Positions 36,435-43,460 of a DNA stretch of 64,000 nt are shown piece after piece. Position 1 is the stretch's first letter. Each line of letters opens with the position of its first letter. Made by a program: the position numbers and the translations under genes. A model generated the notes under the pieces. It saw only the letters and a program-made list of their open reading frames with translations. It was not told the DNA's origin and made no database searches. Location: NCBI GenBank assembly GCA_017484285.1, contig JAFUTH010000014.1, positions 124,001 through 188,000 on the forward strand, given 5' to 3'. This stretch comes from Treponema sp. (GTDB lineage: Bacteria; Spirochaetota; Spirochaetia; Treponematales; Treponemataceae).

Positions 36435-37367
36435 ATGTTTTCAGTCCTAATAGCAACATACAACGGCGAAAAATACATTCTCGAACAACTTGAATCTGTG
36501 GTGAGTCAGACCGTTCCGCCCGATACAATTTACATTTACGACGATTGCAGCACGGACAACACGATAAAACTCATTTCTGATTGGAAAAAACGAAATAGTG
36601 TAAAGAATGTGATTGTCCGAAAAAACAGCGAAAACAAAGGATACACACGGAATTTCCTTGAAGCTCTTTTTGAGATTGACGATGAGTTTATTTTTCTCTG
36701 TGATCAAGATGATGTATGGAAAAAGGACAAGATTGAGTCATATCGAAGTTTTCTTGACGGGCAGTCAGACAAACATCTTCCGTTGCTTGTGACATCGGGG
36801 TACTCGGTGACAGATGAAAACCTATATGTCGTGCGAGAACAGCATGTTTCGGCGGATAGCACACACCGCGTTGCATTAAAATCGTTCCTAAAAGACTGCT
36901 CTTACCCCGGCATGACTTTTTGCCTGAACAGAGCGTTAAAAGAAAAAGCGAAAGAATTGTTTTCCGTAGAGAACATTGCTTTCCATGATTATTTTCTGAG
37001 CCTTGTCGCGCTGAAATATGGGCAACTGTTCTGCATTCAAAAAAATCTCGTTCTGTATCGCCAGCACGGAAATAATCAGCTTGGTGTTTCTGGAAAACGG
37101 AACAAAAATCGACACTATTGGGAAAAAGTGCTTCGACAAAAATGCGCCGAAAATCAGATTGCCACTTTCTTATTCCCTGATGATGAATTCATAAGTCGAA
37201 AAACAGAATTTTCCGAAAAACGACTGGAAAATTTTAGGCGTGGAAAATGCAGGTTGTTCTCCGTTTTTGAATACATAAGGTTTTATGGTCTGAAATCATT
37301 TTTCGCAGATTTTTATTACACAAAAATTTTACGAGGGGCACAAGATGAAAGTCTTACAAATAATTGA
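36435..37367 (+). CDS. GT2 family glycosyltransferase
   Basis: A 310-residue glycosyltransferase: FSVLIATYNGEKYILEQLES, then IYDDCSTDNTI near residue 35 and FLCDQDDVWKKDKI near 90 with the DQDD metal motif typical of rhamnosyl-type GT2 enzymes. The C-terminal 80 residues are basic and may meet the membrane. It starts 2 bp after licD and overlaps the next gene by 23 bp, so the island is one transcription unit. Donor and acceptor are unknown. Confidence 0.88.
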   Translation: MFSVLIATYNGEKYILEQLESVVSQTVPPDTIYIYDDCSTDNTIKLISDWKKRNSVKNVIVRKNSENKGYTRNFLEALFEIDDEFIFLCDQDDVWKKDKIESYRSFLDGQSDKHLPLLVTSGYSVTDENLYVVREQHVSADSTHRVALKSFLKDCSYPGMTFCLNRALKEKAKELFSVENIAFHDYFLSLVALKYGQLFCIQKNLVLYRQHGNNQLGVSGKRNKNRHYWEKVLRQKCAENQIATFLFPDDEFISRKTEFSEKRLENFRRGKCRLFSVFEYIRFYGLKSFFADFYYTKILRGAQDESLTNN

Positions 37368-38445
37368 TGTGTACAAGCACGGCGGGGCGGAAAAAGTCTT
37401 TGATGCGTATCGGGAATTCTGCAAAAATGAAAGCATCGAGATTGAATCTGTTTCGATGTATAAATCTGAAAATGAAAAGCTTGCTTTTTTGCAAGAAACG
37501 AACGCACACGGAATTTGGGGGAAGTTATTTCAGCAGATTTGCGCACTCAGCAAATTTCGTAAGATGATAAAAGAATGCGGAATCGAAAAAATAGTTTCGT
37601 TCTTAGACCGTTCGAATATTTTGAGCATTATGGCTTCTAGCAGAAAAATACCTGTTGTCGTGACTGTCCACAATCCGCCCACGGTACAGTATCAGAAACT
37701 TGGAAAACTGAAACATGGAGTCTTTTTTTTGCTCCGCTATTTTTACAACAAGAAAAATGTGTCCGTAATCGCGGTTTCTAATCAGGTGAAAGAAAGTCTT
37801 GAATCAATCGGTGTGCGTAAAGTCAAAATTGTATATAATCCGCTTCTTGCACCGTCTCTGACTGATGTAAAAATTCCTTTTGAATTATCTAAACCGTATT
37901 TTGTGTTTGTGGGGCGGCTTTCGTATCAGAAAGCTCCGTGGAAGCTCATAAAAGGATTTGCCTATTTTCATCATACTAGCAAGAAAAATATACATCTCGT
38001 TATTGTCGGTGATGGAGAACTCAGAACTGAATTAGAAAAACTATCCGAAGATTCACAAACCCAAAATTTCGTGCATTTTACTGGTTTTGTAAAAAATCCG
38101 ATGGAAATTATCAGAAATGCATATTGTATGATCTTTTCTAGTTATTATGAGGGATTCCCAATCACTGTTCTTGAATCGTTTTTGTGTGATGTTCCTGTTA
38201 TCGGTTCGAGGGTAGCGTTGCCAAAAGAAATTCGAGAGCAGCTGCCGTTTGATGATTTCTATTACGACAACACGGAGCTGACAGAGAATTTTGATGCGAT
38301 GGTATACGGGCCTGATGATTGCAGACTGGCAGAAATCCTAGAAAAAGCATTCGTCGAAAAAGAAAAAGTAAAAAAAATTGCCTCTGCTGGCAATAAATGG
38401 GTACGGGAAAATTGTAGTATAGACAATTTTAAACTGTATGAGTAA
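37345..38445 (+). CDS. GT4 family glycosyltransferase
   Basis: A 366-residue GT-B glycosyltransferase. The N-terminal domain starts KVLQIIDVYKHGGAEKVF. The C-terminal nucleotide-sugar site includes FVGRLSYQKAPWKLIKGFA near residue 190 and SSYYEGFPITVLESFLCDVP near 268 with the retaining-enzyme EX7E pattern. It is the last gene of the AT-rich island. Seven bases after its stop the sequence turns into a copy of the melB-like gene's 3' end, which marks the island boundary. Confidence 0.9.
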   Translation: MKVLQIIDVYKHGGAEKVFDAYREFCKNESIEIESVSMYKSENEKLAFLQETNAHGIWGKLFQQICALSKFRKMIKECGIEKIVSFLDRSNILSIMASSRKIPVVVTVHNPPTVQYQKLGKLKHGVFFLLRYFYNKKNVSVIAVSNQVKESLESIGVRKVKIVYNPLLAPSLTDVKIPFELSKPYFVFVGRLSYQKAPWKLIKGFAYFHHTSKKNIHLVIVGDGELRTELEKLSEDSQTQNFVHFTGFVKNPMEIIRNAYCMIFSSYYEGFPITVLESFLCDVPVIGSRVALPKEIREQLPFDDFYYDNTELTENFDAMVYGPDDCRLAEILEKAFVEKEKVKKIASAGNKWVRENCSIDNFKLYE

Positions 38446-38449
38446 TGCA

Positions 38450-38563
38450 ATGCCCATCATCGTCTTCATTGCCGGCGTGGTGATTTTCAAAAAGAAATTC
38501 ATCCTCACCGACAAAAAAGTGGAGAAGATTACTGGCGAACTAAAAGCGAGAAAATCCGTCTGA
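38450..38563 (+). pseudogene. 3' remnant of a MelB-type symporter gene
   Basis: Positions 38452-38545 match 29001-29094 of the intact symporter gene at 87 of 94 bases by my alignment. They encode a 37-residue C-terminal tail (AGVVIFKKKFILTDKKVE and on to a stop). No upstream part of the gene remains. It sits where the polysaccharide island ends and overlaps the end of the DUF2798 gene on the other strand. It may be a relic of a second symporter gene or a duplication made when the island arrived. Confidence 0.85.
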
Positions 38564-38993
38564 CGACAGGACCTGCGAAGCACAGCTGCCAGAAGAACGC
38601 CATCGGAAAGTTCAGAATCGTTGTCTTAATCCAAATCGCGACGACTTCGCTCTGCAAAAGCCCGCCCTTGAAGATAATCGTTGCGGCGAGGCTCATGAGC
38701 GGGCACATGAACATAATCGAGAGCACCGAAATCGAAAGAATCAGAAAAATCGGCTTCGTTTCGGCGGGATTGAACAGGCGGAATGTGAATTTTTTCGCGA
38801 GCGGGCCTGCAACGAGCATGTCGAGCACGAAGGCAATCGGAGCCATAATCAAAAGCTCCTTGAACGCGCCCACAAACACCGCGTTCGACAAATCGCCAAT
38901 CGCGAGCGACATGTTGTAGCAGATAAGCGCGTACACCATCACAAAAACCATGAGAATCGTAAAAATGATTTCTTGAAACAAAGACTTTGGCAT
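38529..38993 (-). CDS. DUF2798 family small membrane protein
   Basis: A 154-residue protein with four hydrophobic segments arranged as two similar halves (IMVFVMVYALICYNM and LILSISVLSIMFMCPLMSL), the DUF2798 pattern. Function is unknown. The last ~11 codons lie within the symporter remnant, so its present C-terminus (LLVRQ) may have been changed by the rearrangement. An AGTGAGG ribosome-binding site precedes the ATG. Confidence 0.8.
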   Translation of the reverse strand: MPKSLFQEIIFTILMVFVMVYALICYNMSLAIGDLSNAVFVGAFKELLIMAPIAFVLDMLVAGPLAKKFTFRLFNPAETKPIFLILSISVLSIMFMCPLMSLAATIIFKGGLLQSEVVAIWIKTTILNFPMAFFWQLCFAGPVVRRIFSLLVRQ

Positions 38994-39230
38994 AATTTAA
39001 CCTCACTTGCCGTTTAGATTGTGCAAAGATTGTTAAACTACGCCATTCAGAAGTGAAAAACGCATGAGGCTCAGGCGCGGAACGCACCCAAGATTCAATC
39101 TCAAGCGAGGATTACTCTAACGAATTTTAGAAAATTGTGCAAGTGGTATGAAAAATATACTGTATTCCGCAATAGCTATTTTCAATTTTTAACTTTCACT
39201 TTTCCGTTTGTTTATGCTATAATTCCACAT
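38994..39230. other. Intergenic region, DUF2798/aldo-keto reductase
   Basis: 237 bp with no gene. It holds the divergent promoters and, at 39177-39209, an inverted copy of the GAAAATTGAAAACGG-type repeat that abuts the reductase -10 and may supply its -35 region (TTTCAC). Confidence 0.5.
39218..39223 (+). promoter_or_regulatory. Leaderless-type -10 of the aldo/keto reductase operon
   Basis: TATAAT preceded by TGC, seven bases before the ATG at 39231, with no ribosome-binding site. This rules out the longer in-frame start at 39135. Confidence 0.65.
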
Positions 39231-40103
39231 ATGGAATTAAAATCTCTCACATCTACATTCACTCTTGCCAACGGAAACACGATTCCCTGTATCGGATTCG
39301 GCACGTGGCAGAGTGCGGACGGCGATGAGGCTTACACTGCGGTACTTTCAGCCCTAAAAAACGGGTATCGGCATATCGATACGGCAACAGCATACGAAAA
39401 TGAAGAGAGCGTCGGGCGTGCCATCAACGACTTTTTGCGCGAGTCGGGCGTCAAGCGAAGCGAACTTTTTGTTACCACAAAACTTTGGAACGACGACCAC
39501 GGCTATGAATCCACCAAAAAGGCGATTCAAACTTCCCTTAAAAAACTGAATCTTGACTATCTCGATTTGTATTTGATTCACTGGCCGAACCCGCTCAAAT
39601 TCCGCGACTCGTGGGAACAAAAAAATGCCGAAAGCTGGCGGGCAATGGAAGAATCCTACGAAGCAGGCACGCTCAAAGCAATCGGCGTGTCGAATTTCTG
39701 CGAGCGACACTTGAAAGCGTTGGCAAAAACGGCAAAAATCGCGCCGATGGTAAACCAAATCAAAATCTGCCCGGGGCAGGCTCAGCGAGAACTCGTCTCA
39801 TATTCAAAAAATCACGGCATGATTGTCGAAGGCTACAGCCCGCTCGGCACTGGCAAAATCTTTTCGAGCGCGGACATGCAGCGGCTTTCTCAAAAATACA
39901 ATCGCTCAATCGCGCAGCTCTGCGTTCGCTGGAGTTTGCAGGAAGGCTGTTTGCCGCTTCCTAAGAGCGTTCACGAGGAGCGAATCATCGAAAATGCTAA
40001 GGTTTTTGATTTTGAGCTTGAAAAATCCGACTGTGACCTCATCGCGAATCTTACGGGGCTTGAAATCCGTCCGAACCGCAACCCAGACGAGGCACCGTTT
40101 TAA
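39231..40103 (+). CDS. Aldo/keto reductase
   Basis: A 290-residue NADPH-dependent reductase close to the 2,5-diketogluconate reductase group. The catalytic tetrad is visible: Asp and Tyr in HIDTATAYENE near residue 46, Lys in VTTKLW near 80 and His in YLIHWPNP near 113. NADP contacts include GVSNFCERHL near 147 and LPKSVHEERIIENAKVF near 242. The stop overlaps the start of the phosphatase gene (TAATG), so the two are co-translated. The substrate cannot be read from sequence. Confidence 0.92.
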   Translation: MELKSLTSTFTLANGNTIPCIGFGTWQSADGDEAYTAVLSALKNGYRHIDTATAYENEESVGRAINDFLRESGVKRSELFVTTKLWNDDHGYESTKKAIQTSLKKLNLDYLDLYLIHWPNPLKFRDSWEQKNAESWRAMEESYEAGTLKAIGVSNFCERHLKALAKTAKIAPMVNQIKICPGQAQRELVSYSKNHGMIVEGYSPLGTGKIFSSADMQRLSQKYNRSIAQLCVRWSLQEGCLPLPKSVHEERIIENAKVFDFELEKSDCDLIANLTGLEIRPNRNPDEAPF

Positions 40104-40555
40104 TGCACAAAATCTTATTCATCTGTCACGGAAATATCTGCCGCTCGCCTATGGCAGAAATGGTCATGAAGCATCTCGTAAAAAAGGCGGGGCGTGAAAG
40201 CGAATTCTACATCGACTCCGCTGCCACCGACTACGACGAAATCGGGAACGGAATGCACCGAGGAACACGCCAAATTCTCACCCAAAACGGAATTCCGTTC
40301 ACCGACCACCGTGCACGCTTAGTCACCCCCGACGACTACAACGACTTTGATTTACTCATCATCATGGACGAAGAGAACGAACGCCACTTAAAGCGCAGGG
40401 TCGGCGAAGACAGCGAAGGCAAAATCCACTATCTTTTGGAATACGCTAACATATATCGCGATGTCGCCGACCCCTGGTACACCGGAAACTTCGAAGAAAC
40501 CTGGCACGATGTTCTTTTAGGCTGCCGCTCGCTTTTAGACCACCTACATTCGTGA
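40103..40555 (+). CDS. Low-molecular-weight protein-tyrosine phosphatase
   Basis: A 150-residue phosphatase with the P-loop CHGNICRS at residues 8-15 (CX5R) and the general-acid loop DPWYTGNFEETW near 125. Bacterial homologues reverse BY-kinase phosphorylation in capsule production or act as general phosphatases. It is not within the polysaccharide island, but lies only 2 kb from its end. Coupled to the aldo/keto reductase by a stop-start overlap. Confidence 0.93.
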   Translation: MHKILFICHGNICRSPMAEMVMKHLVKKAGRESEFYIDSAATDYDEIGNGMHRGTRQILTQNGIPFTDHRARLVTPDDYNDFDLLIIMDEENERHLKRRVGEDSEGKIHYLLEYANIYRDVADPWYTGNFEETWHDVLLGCRSLLDHLHS

Positions 40556-40605
40556 AAGATGATACCTGTTTTTGTCCGTGCTAATTGAAAAAAGACAGTT
40601 GAGGC

Positions 40606-40719
40606 AAAAAAAATGGCGGAGTCGGGGTTCTGGCAAAAAATCGCTTTGAAGAGCGCAGCGTCCCGAAGGGCTTCAACCGCGATTTGTTTGACAGGTTCCC
40701 GACGGGAGCCATTTTTTTT
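40606..40719. repeat. Long nested inverted repeat with T/A runs at both ends
   Basis: A run of A then ATGGC with GGAGTCGGGG pairs with CCCGAC..GGAGCCAT then a run of T. Inside are AAATCGC/GCGATTT, TTGAAG/CTTCAA and a CCCgaaGGG tip. The fold is nearly one continuous hairpin of 114 bases and can terminate transcription in either direction. It lies after the phosphatase gene and before the tRNA-Lys promoter. Confidence 0.7.
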
Positions 40720-40741
40720 GTTAATACGGTAAATTCTTCTA

Positions 40742-40770
40742 TTGACACAAATCCTTAAAACATATATTAT
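40742..40770 (+). promoter_or_regulatory. Promoter of the tRNA-Lys pair
   Basis: TTGACA at 40742-40747 and TATTAT at 40765-40770, 17-bp spacing; the first tRNA begins 26 bp downstream. Confidence 0.8.
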
Positions 40771-40795
40771 CTTACACATTCAGCAATGAACACAT

Positions 40796-40868
40796 GGGCT
40801 ATTAGCTCAGTAGGTAGAGCACCGCCCTTTTAAGGCGGCTGTCGATGGTTCGAATCCATCATAGCTCA
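40796..40868 (+). tRNA. tRNA-Lys(UUU), copy 1
   Basis: 73 nt with a full cloverleaf. The acceptor stem is GGGCTAT with ATAGCTC, the anticodon stem CCGCC with GGCGG, and the loop CTTTTAA gives anticodon TTT. Discriminator base A; the CCA end is not encoded. Confidence 0.96.
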
Positions 40869-40893
40869 TTAAACTGTTTATTGGTCTGATGTT

Positions 40894-40966
40894 GGGCTAT
40901 TAGCTCAGTAGGTAGAGCACCGCCCTTTTAAGGCGGCTGTCGATGGTTCGAATCCATCATAGCTCA
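40894..40966 (+). tRNA. tRNA-Lys(UUU), copy 2
   Basis: Identical to copy 1 over all 73 nt and separated by 25 nt. Co-transcribed from the promoter at 40742, and ended by the terminator at 40974. Confidence 0.96.
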
Positions 40967-40973
40967 CAAAGCG

Positions 40974-41003
40974 GGAACATCGACAAGATGTTCCTTTTTT
41001 TTT
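40974..41003 (+). terminator. Terminator of the tRNA-Lys unit
   Basis: GGAACATC and GATGTTCC arms with a GACAA-type loop and nine T. It ends only 15 bp before the EF-G start codon, so fusA translation depends on read-through or on a promoter within this region. Confidence 0.85.
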
Positions 41004-41018
41004 GACTTGGAGAACACT

Positions 41019-43073
41019 ATGGCACTTGATTTACAGAAAATGCGCAATATCGGAATCATGGCGCATATTGACGCGGGAAAAACGACGACGACTGAACGAA
41101 TCCTCTACTATACTGGAAAAATCCACCGAATCGGCGAGATTGACGACGGCGCGGCAACGATGGACTTTATGAAGCAGGAACAGGAGCGCGGAATCACGAT
41201 TGCTTCTGCCGCGATTACGACGAACTGGAATGGCTACACAATCAACATTATCGACACACCGGGGCACGTAGACTTTACCGCCGAGGTCGAGCGAAGTTTG
41301 CGCGTTCTTGACGGAGCGGTGGCGGTTATCTGCGCGGTTGACGGCGTTCAGCCACAGACTGAAACCGTGTGGAAGCAGGCTGACGAATTTTCTGTTCCCC
41401 GATTGTGCTTTGTGAACAAAATGGACAGAATCGGCGCGGATTTCTTCTATTCCATTAACGATGTGCACGAAAAATTCGGCGTGAATACGATTGCTCTGCA
41501 AGTTCCGATGGGGCAGGGAGAGGACTTTGAGGGTGTGATTGACCTGCTTAAAATGAAGGAAATCCGCTGGAATCCAGACGATGAGGGCGAAACTTTCACT
41601 GAGTCTGAATTGTCAGAAAAATATAAAGACCTTGCCGAAGAATGGCGGGCAAAACTCGTTGACGCGGTTGCTTCCGAAGATGATGAGCTTGGCATGATTT
41701 ACCTTGAAGGTGGCGAAATCACGAACGAGCAGTTAAAAGCCGTTATCCGCCGTGGTACGATTGACCGCACTTTCGTTCCGTGCTTGTGCGGCTCGGCTCG
41801 GCGCAACAAGGGCGTTCAGCCGCTCATTGATGCGGTGATTGATTATCTTCCGTGCCCAACCGATGTTCCCGCCGCAAAAGGCTTGCATGTCAAAAAGGAT
41901 AAGGAAGAAGAGGTCGAAATTCCGTGCGACGAAAAGAAGATGCCGCTCGGTCTCGTGTTCAAGATTCAGCAAGACCGCGAAATGGGCGCACTCTGTTTTG
42001 TGCGCGTGTATTCGGGCAAATTCACGGCGGGAAGCCAAGTGCTCAATGTCGGAAAGAAAAAACGAGAGCGAATCAACCGAATCTTGCGCGTGAACGCAAA
42101 CCACATGGAGCAGATGGAGAGCGTTTCTGCGGGCGACATTGCCGTGTTCGTGGGGCTTAAACTCGCGCAGACGGGCGACACTTTGGGTAGCGAGGGAATG
42201 CCGATTCTTTTGGAAAGCCTCAAATTCCCGGAGCCAGTCATTTCGATTGCGATTGAGCCTGAAACTCTGAGCGACAAAGACAAACTCGTTGAAACGCTTG
42301 CCGTGATGAGCCGCGAAGACCCAACCTTCACAAGCCATGAAGATGCGGAAACGGGGCAGCTGATTATTTCGGGCATGGGCGAACTTCACCTTGATGTTCT
42401 CGTTACGCGAATGAAGGAAGATTTCGGCGTAAAGGCGAATGTGGGAGCTCCGCAAGTCACCTACCGCGAGAGCGTTACGAACGAAGCCGAAGTTACCTCA
42501 ACTTGGGAAAAGAACCTTGCCGGAAAGGACAACACGGCTTCTCTTACGATTAAAATCCGCCAGAACGAGCAGGGCATGGGAAATACCTATTCGTGCGAAG
42601 TGCATGACGCGGCTATTCCCGAAGAAATTTACGATGCAATTAAAGCGGGAATCGAAAACTCATTCTCATCTGGAATTAAATACGGCTATCCGTGCGCCGA
42701 TGTGGGAGTTACGGTCACAAAAATCGACTACAACGAACTTACGGGCACTCCGTTTGCGTTCACGGCGTGTGCAGCTCAGGCGTTCGACGAGGCGGCAAAT
42801 AAAGCCGTTCCGCAGATTCTTGAACCTGTTATGAATGTTGATATTTCATGCCCGCTTGAATTCGTGGGAGATGCAATCAGCCAAATCACTCAGCGCGGTG
42901 GCATGATTCAAGGCCAGGACTCAAAGGCGAGCGGCGAAATCGTTCACTGTATCGCACCGATGGCAAAAATGTTCGGCTTTTCAACGAATCTTCGTTCCGT
43001 CACGCAGGGGCGGGCGAGCTTCAGCATGGAATTCGCGCACTTTCAGGTGAAACAGGGCGGGCTTGGAAACTGA
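41019..43073 (+). CDS. fusA: Elongation factor G
   Basis: A 684-residue translational GTPase. G1 is AHIDAGKTTTTE at residues 14-25, switch I ends RGITI, G3 is DTPGHVDFTAE near 80 and G4 NKMDRIGAD near 135. Domains II-V follow, with the C-terminal GDAISQITQRGG and KMFGFSTNLRSVTQGRA. Spirochaetes carry two EF-G types (translocation and recycling), and I cannot tell which this is from one gene. ATG at 41019 sits behind TTGGAG; the TTG in that site is in frame but is not the start. Confidence 0.94.
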   Translation: MALDLQKMRNIGIMAHIDAGKTTTTERILYYTGKIHRIGEIDDGAATMDFMKQEQERGITIASAAITTNWNGYTINIIDTPGHVDFTAEVERSLRVLDGAVAVICAVDGVQPQTETVWKQADEFSVPRLCFVNKMDRIGADFFYSINDVHEKFGVNTIALQVPMGQGEDFEGVIDLLKMKEIRWNPDDEGETFTESELSEKYKDLAEEWRAKLVDAVASEDDELGMIYLEGGEITNEQLKAVIRRGTIDRTFVPCLCGSARRNKGVQPLIDAVIDYLPCPTDVPAAKGLHVKKDKEEEVEIPCDEKKMPLGLVFKIQQDREMGALCFVRVYSGKFTAGSQVLNVGKKKRERINRILRVNANHMEQMESVSAGDIAVFVGLKLAQTGDTLGSEGMPILLESLKFPEPVISIAIEPETLSDKDKLVETLAVMSREDPTFTSHEDAETGQLIISGMGELHLDVLVTRMKEDFGVKANVGAPQVTYRESVTNEAEVTSTWEKNLAGKDNTASLTIKIRQNEQGMGNTYSCEVHDAAIPEEIYDAIKAGIENSFSSGIKYGYPCADVGVTVTKIDYNELTGTPFAFTACAAQAFDEAANKAVPQILEPVMNVDISCPLEFVGDAISQITQRGGMIQGQDSKASGEIVHCIAPMAKMFGFSTNLRSVTQGRASFSMEFAHFQVKQGGLGN

Positions 43074-43110
43074 AAATTGAAAACGGAAAGTTGAAAGTGA
43101 AAATCGAAAA
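43071..43110 (+). repeat. GAAAATTGAAAACGGAAA-type repeat after fusA
   Basis: A purine-rich repeat starting exactly at the fusA stop codon (TGAAAATTGA). Same family as 8461-8498, 17999-18033 and 39177-39209. Confidence 0.6.
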
Positions 43111-43138
43111 AAAAGTTAAAATATGTCGTTCTTCCTGC

Positions 43139-43167
43139 TTGACACTTTTTTCTGATTTCTATACTAT
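43139..43167 (+). promoter_or_regulatory. Promoter of tRNA-Leu(GAG)
   Basis: TTGACA at 43139-43144, with overlapping -10 candidates TATACT (43160-43165) and TACTAT (43162-43167, 17-bp spacing). Confidence 0.75.
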
Positions 43168-43179
43168 ATACATCGTTCT

Positions 43180-43261
43180 GCGGGGATGGTGGAATTGGTA
43201 GACACGCTAGCTTGAGGTGCTAGTGGCGCAAGCTGTGCCTGTTCAAGTCAGGTTCTCCGCA
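43180..43261 (+). tRNA. tRNA-Leu(GAG)
   Basis: 82 nt with a long variable arm (GTGGCGCAAGCTGTGCC region). Acceptor GCGGGGA pairs with TCTCCGC; the anticodon loop TTGAGGT gives GAG. Discriminator A; CCA is not encoded. Confidence 0.94.
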
Positions 43262-43268
43262 CGATAAG

Positions 43269-43295
43269 GGCTTCCGTTTTTGGAAGCCTTTTTTA
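43269..43295 (+). terminator. Terminator after tRNA-Leu(GAG)
   Basis: GGCTTCC and GGAAGCC arms with a GTTTTT loop and seven bases of T-rich tail. Confidence 0.88.
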
Positions 43296-43319
43296 TTTTG
43301 TGAAGACAGAATTCTGTTT

Positions 43320-43444
43320 GTGCTAGTGGCGCAAGCTGTGCCGCCTGAAGCATAGCTTCGGGCAAGAGTCGGCTCAAAACGCTTTCGCGTTTTGTTGAAG
43401 CTGCGCTTCAAACGACTCCCTATGTTCAAGTCATGTTCTCCGCA
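43320..43444 (+). pseudogene. tRNA-Leu 3' remnant interrupted by a palindromic element
   Basis: 43320-43342 repeats the tRNA-Leu variable-arm region exactly, and 43423-43444 repeats its T-arm and 3' acceptor with one mismatch. Between them lies an 80-bp insert. The 5' half of the tRNA is missing, so no functional tRNA can form. Confidence 0.85.
43343..43422. repeat. Palindromic mosaic element inside the tRNA-Leu remnant
   Basis: Contains GCCTGAAGC-ata-GCTTCGGGC, then AGTCG/CGACT outer arms enclosing an AAAACGC-ttt-GCGTTTT hairpin and a TTGAAGC-tgc-GCTTCAA hairpin. Triplet loops and TTCGG-type stems recur in the elements at 45621-45690 and 60243-60356. Confidence 0.75.
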
Positions 43445-43460
43445 TTTTTTTGGAGTGTGT

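Noticed and set aside
29001..38551. Integrase-driven genomic island with att sites
   Set aside because: The flanking repeat is a gene tail with 93% identity, no integrase or tRNA is at the boundary, and no other mobility gene is present; recombination is a better fit.
40606..40719. SRP RNA or 6S RNA
   Set aside because: The hairpin lacks the conserved GGAA-type SRP tip with its asymmetric loop and the large open bubble of 6S RNA.
41733..42455. A 240-codon antisense frame within fusA
   Set aside because: Reverse-frame shadow of a conserved gene; no ribosome-binding site or family features.
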